A stretch of DNA of 40,779 bases from positions 1 to 40,779 of the forward strand of contig JAUGWO010000205.1 in assembly GCA_049724395.1 (NCBI GenBank). The letters run 5' to 3'. Shown piece after piece: positions 33,001 to 40,779 of this stretch (within the stretch, counting starts at the first letter, position 1; each line of letters starts with the position of its first letter). The notes below the pieces were generated by a model. The model searched no databases. It was not told the origin of the DNA and was given only the letters and a program-made list of their open reading frames with translations. A program made the position numbers and the translations under genes. Source of the stretch: Spongospora subterranea f. sp. subterranea (lineage: Eukaryota; Endomyxa: Phytomyxea; Phytomyxea; Plasmodiophorida).

Positions 33001-33715
33001 TAAATCCAGGCAAGAACCGGTAGCCTCAGCACCCATTACAGTACCTAATCATCAGTCTGGGCCTGTCCGTCCATCGAATTCGTCATCGCCATCATCCCGA
33101 GACAACAGCGCCGGTTCGCCCAGTGTCGCTCCCAAGCCTTTAACGCCTTCCCGACTTCAAGGTCGCCTACACTCAAACCGCCTTCGGTGGCCCGGCTTTG
33201 CCTCATCGCCAACATTGCACGATTTTCTGGTTACCCCGGTCAAGAACTCTGCAGCGAAAGCCGCACCGTGGAAGGAGGCCATGAACAATCAGGGAACCAG
33301 CCTCTCATTTGTCGACATACAGAATCAAGAAGCTAATAATGCCAATGTACCGAACAGCATATGCGATTTCAAGCGAAAGTCATCTTCCCCTTGGGCGCCG
33401 CCAGCTTCTAATGCTGTACATGTATCGGCATCATCGTTTGCCATGATATTGCAGGAGCAGACGGCGATGCAGTTAAATGATCCAAAGGTCGGTCCCGTGC
33501 CAAATGCATGGGGTCCCGGTGTCAATCAGCGGATGAAGCCTGCTCCCATCTCCTCGATTCAATCCCTGCAGTTCATCGAAACCGAGTTTCTGGACGCTCA
33601 ACAACGGGCTTTTGACGCTGCAGCCGCCAACGCTATACGAACCAGACCGGCTGCGTCTCGCCCGCCAGGCCGACGCCATTACCGACGCCGCGAAGAGCCA
33701 TCTGGCGGCAAATGA
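30034..33715 (+). CDS. IBTK-like protein: ankyrin, RCC1 and BACK-like regions, no BTB
   Basis: Exons 30034-30110, 30180-30593, 30636-30715 and 30948-33715 join in phase to give 1,112 residues. Introns are 69, 42 and 232 bases. Ankyrin repeats (about 95-195) read FLIHIAAARDSPACVRVLLD and SSWTPLHIAVYRG. RCC1-type blades follow (about 210-540): LYSFGTASLYQLG, CFVWGVNKNGRLGVGD, VAVSLTHSVFLMSTGEV. Next comes an all-helical segment (about 615-690, CETILCQAIDERRVLVALQF) like the BACK helices after the second BTB of animal IBTK. A proline/serine-rich linker precedes the C-terminal motifs SPWAPP (about 1003) and SLQFIETEFLDAQQ (about 1060), also typical of IBTK. Animal IBTK is a CUL3 substrate adaptor that binds through BTB domains; none is visible between RCC1 and BACK here. 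The start was chosen because the ATG exon joins cleanly. The 3' end is repeated downstream. Confidence 0.85.
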
Positions 33716-35182
33716 CAATGGCCATTGCCCCTTGTCTGTCCATATGTATTATCATCCCCCCTTTTAATAAAGTGTCCCTCTAATCCTGTATTATAAATTT
33801 CTGTCTCCCAACTGGCGGTAAATGACAATGGCCATTGCCTCTTGTCTGTCCATATGTATTATCATCCCCCCTTTTAATAAAGTGTCTCCTCTAATCCTGT
33901 ATTATAAACATCTGTCTCCCATCTGGCGGTAAATGACAATGGCCATTGCCCCTTGTCTGTCCATATGTATTATCATCCCCCCTTTTAATAAAGTGTCCCT
34001 CTAATCCTGTATTATAAACATCTGTCTCCCAACTGGCGGTAAATGACAATGGCCATTGCCTCTTGTCTGTCCATATGTATTATCATCCCCCCTTTTAATA
34101 AAGTGTCCCTCTAATCCTGTATTATAAACATCTGTCTCCCAACTGGCGGTAAATGACAATGGCCATTGCCTCTTGTCTGTCCATATGTATTATCATCCCC
34201 CCTTTTAATAAAGTGTCCCTCTAATCCTGTATTATAAATTTCTGTCTCCCAACTGGCGGTAAATGACAATGGCCATTGCCTCTTGTCTGTCCATATGTAT
34301 TATCATCCCCCCTTTTAATAAAGTGTCCCTCTAATCCTGTATTATAAACATCTGTCTCCCATCTGGCGGTAAATGACAATGGCCATTGCCCCTTGTCTGT
34401 CCATATGTATTATCATCCCCCCTTTTAATAAAGTGTCCCTCTAATCCTGTATTATAAACATCTGTCTCCCAACTGGCGGTAAATGACAATGGCCATTGCC
34501 CCTTGTCTGTCCATATGTATTATCATCCCCCCTTTTAATAAAGTGTCCCTCTAATCCTGTATTATAAACATCTGTCTCCCATCTGGCGGTAAATGACAAT
34601 GGCCATTGCCCCTTGTCTGTCCATATGTATTATCATCCCCCCTTTTAATAAAGTGTCCCTCTAATCCTGTATTATAAACATCTGTCTCCCAACTGGCGGT
34701 AAATGACAATGGCCATTGCCTCTTGTCTGTCCATATGTATTATCATCCCCCCTTTTAATAAAGTGTCCCTCTAATCCTGTATTATAAACATCTGTCTCCC
34801 AACTGGCGGTAAATGACAATGGCCATTGCCCCTTGTCTGTCCATATGTATTATCATCCCCCCTTTTTATAAAGTGTCCCTCTAATCCTGTATTATAAACA
34901 TCTGTCTCCCATCTGGCGGTAAATGACAATGGCCATTGCCCCTTGTCTGTCCATATGTATTATCATCCCCCCTTTTAATAAAGTGTCCCTCTAATCCTGT
35001 ATTATAAACATCTGTCTCCCAACTGGCGGTAAATGACAATGGCCATTGCCCCTTGTCTGTCCATATGTATTATCATCCCCCCTTTTTATAAAGTGTCCCT
35101 CTAATCCTGTATTATAAACATCTGTCTCCCAACTGGCGGTAAATGACAATGGCCATTGCCCCTTGTCTGTCCATATGTATTA
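33702..35182 (+). repeat. 110-bp tandem array of the IBTK-like gene 3' end
   Basis: Thirteen full copies and one partial copy of a 110-base unit (one copy is 111) begin inside the last codons of the IBTK-like gene. Each unit carries GGCGGTAAATGA (the end of the coding sequence with its stop), a 12-base perfect palindrome CAATGGCCATTG, and CTTTTAATAAAGTG with a poly(A) signal. Copies differ only at a few positions: AACTGG or ATCTGG, GCCCC or GCCTC, AAACATC or AAATTTC. Two copies (starting 34803 and 35023) read TTTTTATAAAG, losing AATAAA. The shared variants show that units have been copied in blocks. The last copy is cut at CCATATGTAT by the transposable element at 35183. Confidence 0.95.
33766..33771 (+). 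terminator. First AATAAA of the IBTK-like gene
   Basis: The hexamer lies 51 bases after the stop codon and recurs every 110 bases in ten of the next twelve repeat units, so the transcript may end at any of several sites. Confidence 0.6.
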
Positions 35183-36318
35183 GGGGTTGTCCGCATCTTT
35201 AGGTTTATAAAGAACCGATTCTTTTGGCCAAGAACTTTATCAAAAGATTCATAATTCTGCGTAGGGGTGATCAAAGTTAAAATTGGAAATTAGCTATCGA
35301 TTCGCGCACGGAGTCTACTCCCTACCTATCGGTCTATGCCTTCGCACGGATATCGTGGCATCGAGCTTTTATTTGGTATCCCAATGATTCGCGTTGTTGG
35401 TAGCTTAGGAAACCAGCATACTAGTAATGCAGAGATTACGTACATCCTGAATTGGCTAAATGTCAGCGAGAATTTTGATCTTGTCACTGGCAAGACCAGC
35501 GGGCCGATGGTTGCAGGCAAAAAGGTCAAAAAGTCGACCGGCTTTGCTTCAATGGCCGAGTACTTAAATGACCAGTCCAAAGATTTCAAGCGCGTTTGGG
35601 ACAAAAGAACCGCGAAGAGCAGGTTTGCATCGATCCTGAAGAAGTATAAAAAGTGCAAGAAGGCGTCCATGGCAACCGGATTCGGCATAACCGATGACGA
35701 AAGAGATCGAGGTATCAACTTGATAGAAGAAAAGCTAGAGAGTATGTGTTTCGGCTTCGCTCGTCTGGACGCTATGTTCGGAGATAGACCAAACGTGACG
35801 GCTCCAGCAATCCTTGAACTAGGCGTCGCAACCGATTTTTTCCGACTCGCCAATTAGTTTTTTCTGATGGCGATTCATCCAGTTCGTCGTTGGAGATTCC
35901 AGGTGAGGATCTCATCGATGAGGACGTGCTGGAACCCGAAGAGGGAGAACAATGTTTAAATGAGGCGAAACGGATGAGGCGGCGGTCATCGCAAACTAGG
36001 ATCGCCTTCGGCCCGCTGGTCTTGCCAGTGACAAGATCAAAATTCTCGCTGACATTTAGCCAATTCAGGATGTACGTAATCTCTGCATTACTAGTATGCT
36101 GGTTTCCTAAGCTACCAACAACGCGAATCATTGGGATACCAAATAAAAGCTCGATGCCACGATATCCGTGCGAAGGCATAGACCGATAGGTAGGGAGTAG
36201 ACTCCGTGCGCGAATCGATAGCTAATTTCCAATTTTAACTTTGATCACCCCTACGCAGAATTATGAATCTTTTGATAAAGTTCTTGGCCAAAAGAATCGG
36301 CTTAACTTTGACAACCCC
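35183..36318. mobile_element. Long-TIR DNA element with Myb/SANT-like gene
   Basis: The element starts GGGGTTGTC and ends GACAACCCC, with TA on each side (35181-35182 and 36319-36320). Terminal inverted repeats run about 326 bp on the left (35183-35508) and 310 bp on the right (36009-36318). They are nearly identical except for the first 10 to 23 bases inside the tips. The insertion interrupts the last unit of the 110-bp array, and the sequence to its right does not resume the array, so some flanking DNA was lost or rearranged. No transposase is present, so it would need one in trans. TA duplication suggests Tc1/mariner mobilisation; Myb/SANT partners are also known from PIF/Harbinger elements, whose three-base duplication is not clearly seen here. 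Confidence 0.8.
35336..35857 (+). CDS. Myb/SANT-like DNA-binding protein of the TIR element
   Basis: A frame of 173 codons starts inside the left TIR. Residues 35-150 match the Myb/SANT-like proteins abundant in rust fungi and other fungi: ITYILNWLNVSENFDLVTGK, then FASMAEYLNDQSKDFKRVW, KSRFASILKKYKKCKKAS, ATGFGITDDERDRGINLIEE and FARLDAMFGDRPNVTAPA. Such domains bind DNA, often transposon ends. After the stop the plus strand continues in another frame with an acidic then basic tail (SDGDSSSSSLEIPGEDLIDE and AKRMRRRSSQT, 35869-35990), typical of the full-length protein, so the gene is probably frameshifted near 35830-35870. The first 57 residues are encoded in the TIR and therefore also exist, reversed, at the right end (36179 leftward). 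Confidence 0.7.
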   Translation: MPSHGYRGIELLFGIPMIRVVGSLGNQHTSNAEITYILNWLNVSENFDLVTGKTSGPMVAGKKVKKSTGFASMAEYLNDQSKDFKRVWDKRTAKSRFASILKKYKKCKKASMATGFGITDDERDRGINLIEEKLESMCFGFARLDAMFGDRPNVTAPAILELGVATDFFRLAN

Positions 36319-36320
36319 TA

Positions 36321-36679
36321 ACGATGCGCCAACCGTGGGTCTGTGTAGTTACCGTCAAGTTGTTGCCGGCCTCAAAGTCAGGAGTTTCACTTTATCTTCG
36401 AGCAATAAGAAGCGGTTGTAAGGCAAGTTTTCGAACAGTGCGGCCTTCGGTTTTCGATTTGCATTGTTTTTACTCGCCGAGAAATACGTTAGACACATGA
36501 TATAAGCCGGTCTTTTTGATCCATCGATGGAGTGTGAAACTCCGTGATTTCCAACAAAATTGGTGAGTTGTAGGACCGCCGGTACTGTAAATGTGGTGTG
36601 ATCCCGTTATTGTGAGGTGTTGAACACTGTACTGTAGGGTTTCCAATTGGCCGGAGGCGATTCAAGTGTGGGTCGTTTG
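36321..36679. other. Intergenic, presumed promoter of the TPR gene
   Basis: No repeat from the array and no gene is recognised. An upstream non-coding exon of the TPR gene is possible, since an acceptor-like TAG occurs just before 36640. Confidence 0.4.
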
Positions 36680-37958
36680 ATGGACAATTCTGACCATACT
36701 GATGGGATTATCATTGATACATCGTTTCTTGATGAGGACCATGACGATCCTGCCCCGGCAACGAAGTCTAAATACCAGATATTCGACTCGCATGTCAAGC
36801 TAAAGCATTTGACATCGCAGGTAAACACGACCAGTTGGTTATCGATTTCGTGAAAACCTAAACATGTTTGCACTAGTGGTTCTTGTCTTCCTTGTCCGAC
36901 GGGGATTACTCTTCATACGATAAAGCAACTTTTCCTGCAGTGCTGGATGCCATCCAATATAGCTACGCGATTGGCAGATTCCAGTACGCCATTGACCATT
37001 GCCAGCGTATCTTGTCCTCTCCCTGCTCAAAGTCAATAATTCCATCTCAAATCCGAATATTGATCGATATTATCTGTAGATCCTTCCTTAAAATGAAGCT
37101 GTAATACTTGTCCTTCGCTCTGCCCTTTTGTTGCCTAATGAATATCTCATCAGATATAACGATGCTATTCCATATATGTATAGGTTACTGCAATATAATC
37201 CAGTTGATCTCAGTATCCATCATATGCTGTGTCGTGCTTTTATTGACGCCCATCGATACTCTGGTTTGGCTCGGTGGAGTGTTTAATTTCTGCTTGCTGA
37301 TGTCTGTACATTGTTCGTTGATAGATGCAATAGAGCATCTTAGCCAATGCGTTGATGTTTGCCTGACACATCCCGATATATGGCTTGATATTGCAGATGC
37401 ATTATTCGAATTAGGTACTGATCAGCGACTTGATACATCGCCTCTATTCCGTATTATTCAAAACTATGAATTTTGCTGTCGTATTGTGGAAACCAATTTT
37501 CGTGAACACACGCTTTATGATCTTTCATTGCGGCTTCGTTGAATGTTTGATCTAAATGGTTCAAATTTTGGAATCCATACCAATTCACTTGGTATTTTAA
37601 TTGGGTATTTTGATTCGATTTGTTGAAATGTCTCACAAATCAAACAATTAATTTGATCTTTTGGTTAGGTTTTCGAGACCTCGCGCGAGTGTCCTATTGG
37701 CGATCCTCGTACCTTTCTAAACAGTATAGCACCCGATTTACTGGTGATCATCACGAACGTTTAATGAAACAGGCTCATGTGCACTTCGAACTTGAAGCCG
37801 ATTGTAATGTCATCGATGCCTCGCAGTACTCTTCTGTCCTCCCAACTGCTTTACTTGGCCATGTCACCAATAGTCATATTCTTTTTGGTTCTGGCTTGCT
37901 TTCGAACAATCATGATCTGAATGATGGCGAAAATGTGAACAATCCAATACAACTGTAG
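36680..37958 (+). CDS. TPR protein resembling animal C8orf76, five exons
   Basis: Exons 36680-36820, 36877-37100, 37154-37278, 37325-37537 and 37669-37958 join in phase (introns 56, 53, 46 and 131) to give 330 residues. After an acidic N-terminus (TSFLDEDHDDPAPATKSKY) comes LTSQWFLSSLSDGD, where C8orf76 has its QWF motif. TPR-like helices follow: ATFPAVLDAIQYSYAIGRF, YNDAIPYMYRLLQYNPVDLS and AIEHLSQCVDVCLTHPDIW then LDIADALFELG, matching the HPFNPWNW-like region of C8orf76. A C-terminal helix (EFCCRIVETNFREHTLYDLS, then FRDLARVSYWRSSYLSKQ) fits the corresponding segment of the animal protein. TPR helices bind other proteins. The function of C8orf76 is poorly known. No other TPR family fitted as well, but the similarity is judged by eye. 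Confidence 0.65.
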
Positions 37959-38078
37959 TGAAAACGATTACAGTTCTTGGATTAATGTCGTCTACTCAAG
38001 GACGGTTTCACCACCATCACTCCGGGATTTTGGACCCCGGAGCAGGATACAATTCAAAATGCCCATCAGACAAAATGT

Positions 38079-39360
38079 TTATTCTTGGTTCAATACCTGT
38101 TTGGCAACCTTAAATGCTTCTTGACTGCATATTAAACTGACAGGCAGCTTGTTTTCTGCTCGAAGTTTACTTTTGCCCATATGAGCAAGAGCGTATTTGT
38201 TACTTCCGCCTGCCATCATGCAACATTCCATCGCTTTCTGCAACGAAAGAAATACATCGTCCAGTTTATAGCTCGGCATATCGTTAAACGCTTTGACAGC
38301 AGCCGCTATCAGTTCATCGATGTCTTTTGGAGATTGTTCGTGTTGTAGCGAATGAGTAGAGTTGAAAAAGCCCAGATCCAGGACATCAAAATCCGGGCTG
38401 TTAGGAGGTTGGCATGTTGATGCTCCACCCATCGGATGTGCCAGCCTCCACTATTTGACTACTGTATCTTCAACTTTGGCATGAGGATGTGCATTATCCT
38501 GCTGGATAACGATGTCCATGTTTTTTTGACCAGAAGGTCACTTGGCTTTGATTGCCGGTATCACAGTCTCAGTAAGCATTTGGATGTACTCAACCCGAGT
38601 TACCTCGTACGGTTTGACACCATTGTGCCTCTCACACGGTTCTTAGAATTACGTACTGCAGGTTCTTGACAAAAAAACGGCCAGATGCCTATTTTGCCAT
38701 CAAACATCCATCTCGTATGAGGGTCGTATCTGGGCCTGGCAACTGGGGACAAACAACATGACTTTCAGGATGAATCGTTTGCTCTTGACTGTCCGATGTG
38801 GCATGTCTTCTTTCAGGCAGGAGGTAATAATTGTTCTTTGCCTTAGTCAGGTAAAACCACTTTTCATCAACATGGACGTAATTGTACATAGGCTTGAAAG
38901 TGGTAATTCCATCTTTAAGCATTGACAATGCGAATTCTGACCTTTTGTCTTTGATTTGCTTCTGTCAGTGTAGGTTTAAGAGAACTGGTGACTCTTTTCA
39001 AATTTCCCTCATTCTTTACTGCAAACAACGTCCCAATCGAAATGTTAGCCGCTTAGATAAACTCCTAAGTCCTAAATGTCCCTCTCTGTATCAACGGAAC
39101 CGCAGCAATTTTCTCCATTAGTTCCTGCCTATCGAACGCCTTTCGGCCCGACGACCCTTTTATTCTTGAACCAACGTTTGCGACTTCTGCGCCCTGCTGA
39201 TAAGATTCTTTTCGCGCGGCTCCAAATTCGGGAAACAACCTGCCTGGAAAAGCCGAATTTCGCTGAAGTACTGTTAATTGCACCTTTTGGGAGTTTTCCA
39301 TCTTTAGAAAGGCCTAGAAGTGTCTGTAAAATGCCATTTCTTGTTTTGTTTGATGCGTTG
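38079..39360 (-). pseudogene. Mariner-like transposase relic with N-terminal HTH
   Basis: The minus strand shows, in order but in several frames, an HTH (NGILQTLLGLSKDGKLPKG, SAKFGFSRQVVSRIWSRAK, about 39350-39230), a linker ending EKIAAVPLIQRGTFRT (about 39070), the first catalytic aspartate in YNYVHVDEKWFYLTKAKNNY (about 38870), the second in DIVIQQDNAHPHAKVED (about 38500) and the third region in QPPNSPDFDVLDLGFF (about 38395). The sequence ends at 38079. This layout matches transposases widespread in oomycetes and fungi, often filed under Tc3/mariner. At least four frameshifts or stops are present. I found no terminal repeats. It lies tail to tail with the TPR gene. Confidence 0.8.
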
Positions 39361-39693
39361 GATAGCTTTGGTTCAATCGGGTATCCACAAAATTGCCGCC
39401 CTGGCGGAAAATATCCGGAGCAGTCGCCAAACCCTAGATTTGAATACCATAGTGCGCAGCCTCCAGACACATATCTTTCGAAAGCTATTGTACAAATCGA
39501 TGCTACAGTAGCGATCACCTTAAACCGACAAATCCCGTGACTGTACGGCACCTCTTCCCTATCTAGTACTTGGTTTGAATCTGAAATCGGCCAGATTGAA
39601 TGTAACTCGGTAGGTCCTGTCAAGACGAACAAAGTTACATTTTTCATTTTTATTTTGAGGCAAAATTGACAGAGAAGATACACTTTTTATGTA

Positions 39694-40779
39694 CAGTGGT
39701 TGCGACACAATTTTGGACTGTATATATGGAATAAAGTGCGTGACGCACTTTTATTGGTTTGACTGCGCAATTATTTTGCGTGCACTGACGCATAATAATG
39801 ATTTATCAACTACGCACGGCTAATTTTGAAAATGCGCACGGTATAACCTTTTGCGGATTGACCAGTTGTCTCACTAACATGCCGCCATTGAATAAGAGAC
39901 GAAAACAAATCGCAAACATTACAGCGACGCGGTTTAGCCAATGCAATATCAGTGATAGTGTCACTTCAGAAGATGACGACCACTTGGTTTTTTTGGAATC
40001 TGACGAATGGCTCTGCAGAATGGATTAAGCTGCTTTTGATAGACTGACTAATAGTGTTTTGACCTGGACACCCGGGGCAGGCTCTCATTTTAGAAAGTCT
40101 CACACAGGAGATGGCAGGTCTTCCCTTTTTAATAAGCAGAGAGAAAAGCGTTTGAGACAGCGATGACTGGATGCCGAAAAATCACGCATTGGTTCGGAAA
40201 AGGCCAACATCACACTTCTGATATCAGTTTCGATGATAGTGTATCAGATCACGAGCAAGCTGATGACGATCATGAAGAAGCCATCGAAGAGTCAATTGAT
40301 TGTATCGACGAATCCATTGCATTTTCAACAAGAATGGTTTCATCTAAGAATTCTCAAACTGTCGAAAAGTGCAACAAACTAACTAAGTTTGAGAATTTGC
40401 AGTACATGTGGGTTCTAAGATATTTACAAGCGATCAAAACCAATCCTAGATAAAAAATGAGATCTGTATGGAGATTAGCAAGATGTTCTTTGGATCAGAG
40501 CAAGGCTGCGTTTATCGCAGTCGAAGGCTTCCACAGTGGGCGTCGAATTTTTTGCAGTTTAAAGAAATCAATGCTTCCTGCCAAGGTAGACATGTGAAAA
40601 CGCGATCATTAATTCAGGATCCCATGTTGCCAATTCATGCTTAAATTACCTGAGATGTCAACGAATCGAGTTAATTGATGGCCTCTCATCTCGAAAATGG
40701 GTTAGCGCATCTCACTTGATTGACAGCCTTGGCTTTACCAATCCGACAGTTATTACTGAGGTAACTGCACGAAGATGGC
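39694..40779 (+). pseudogene. Third Tc1-like element, diverged and partial
   Basis: TA at 39692-39693 is followed by CAGTGGTTGCGACACAATTT, a terminal repeat different from that of the palindromic element. The coding part starts at the ATG at 39879 (MPPLNKRRKQIANITATRF). It continues in changing frames with VLTWTPGAGSHFRKSHTGDG, KITHWFGK, EICMEISKMFFGSEQGCVY, CQGRHVKTRSLIQDPML and ASHLIDSLGFTNPTVITE. Each aligns with the N-terminal half of the transposase at 1429-3483 (WKAGAGSHLRAVYTGD, KITDYFAP, KQGCHIKYTSLIF). It therefore belongs to the same broad family but is much older. Several frameshifts and a stop after about 48 codons are visible. The catalytic domain lies beyond the window. Confidence 0.75.

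Noticed and set aside
33702-35182. CRISPR-like array
   Set aside because: Units are 110 bases, contiguous and without unique spacers, and the genome is eukaryotic.
35772-36179. Separate minus-strand gene of 135 codons
   Set aside because: Its first 57 codons are the right TIR copy of the Myb/SANT gene start and the rest is antisense to that gene's tail.
1-40779. tRNA and rRNA genes
   Set aside because: No cloverleaf with a T-loop GTTCRANNC and matching acceptor stem, and no rRNA-like stretch, was found by eye.
1-40779. LTR retroelements or LINEs
   Set aside because: No reverse transcriptase, integrase or protease motif and no long direct terminal repeats were seen; all mobile DNA here looks like cut-and-paste DNA transposons.

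Overview
This is nuclear DNA from a eukaryote. Genes are split by short GT-AG introns (about 40 to 230 bases), transcripts end near AATAAA hexamers, and the mobile DNA consists of Tc1/mariner-like, pogo-like and Myb/SANT-bearing DNA transposons of types common in fungi and oomycetes. One gene is recognisably CCDC57, a centriole/cilium protein, so the organism probably builds centrioles and flagella. A zoosporic (chytrid-like) fungus or a close opisthokont relative fits best; this is an inference and no species is named.

Layout. 1-1268: spliced ankyrin gene on the minus strand, cut by the window edge. 1315-6761: near-palindrome of two Tc1-like elements head to head, dropped as one block (TA on each side) next to the ankyrin gene start. 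6764-7386: GAGTCGACTC-type palindromic repeats. 7388-9770: pogo-like relic, a small two-exon gene and an inverted copy of its second exon. 9777-11717: weakly coding, unresolved. 11718-12869: secreted low-complexity protein. 13417-14714: four-exon ankyrin gene. 15368-17342: ten-exon phytochelatin synthase, followed at 18689-19806 by a decayed tandem copy. 21630-27865: CCDC57-like coiled-coil gene of about 25 exons. 28673-29317: small secreted cysteine-containing protein. 29443-29787: hairpin repeat. 30034-33715: IBTK-like gene (ankyrin, RCC1, BACK-like, no visible BTB). 33702-35182: tandem array of a 110-bp unit that is the 3' end of the IBTK-like gene, stop codon and poly(A) signal included. 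35183-36318: long-TIR element with a Myb/SANT-like protein. 36680-37958: TPR gene resembling animal C8orf76. 38079-39360: mariner-like transposase relic. 39694 to the end: a third Tc1-like element.

The host genes do not form an operon-like unit. Two themes run through the window. First, inverted duplications with short spacers occur four times (1315-6761, 8871-9556, 29443-29787, 35183-36318). They may reflect a real fold-back process or chimeras from whole-genome amplification. Second, two otherwise well-conserved genes are each off by one base at homopolymer runs (three sites), and there is an NN at 9697-9698, so part of the oddity may lie in the assembly. The most distinctive feature is the array in which a gene's own stop codon and polyadenylation signal are repeated about 13 times.
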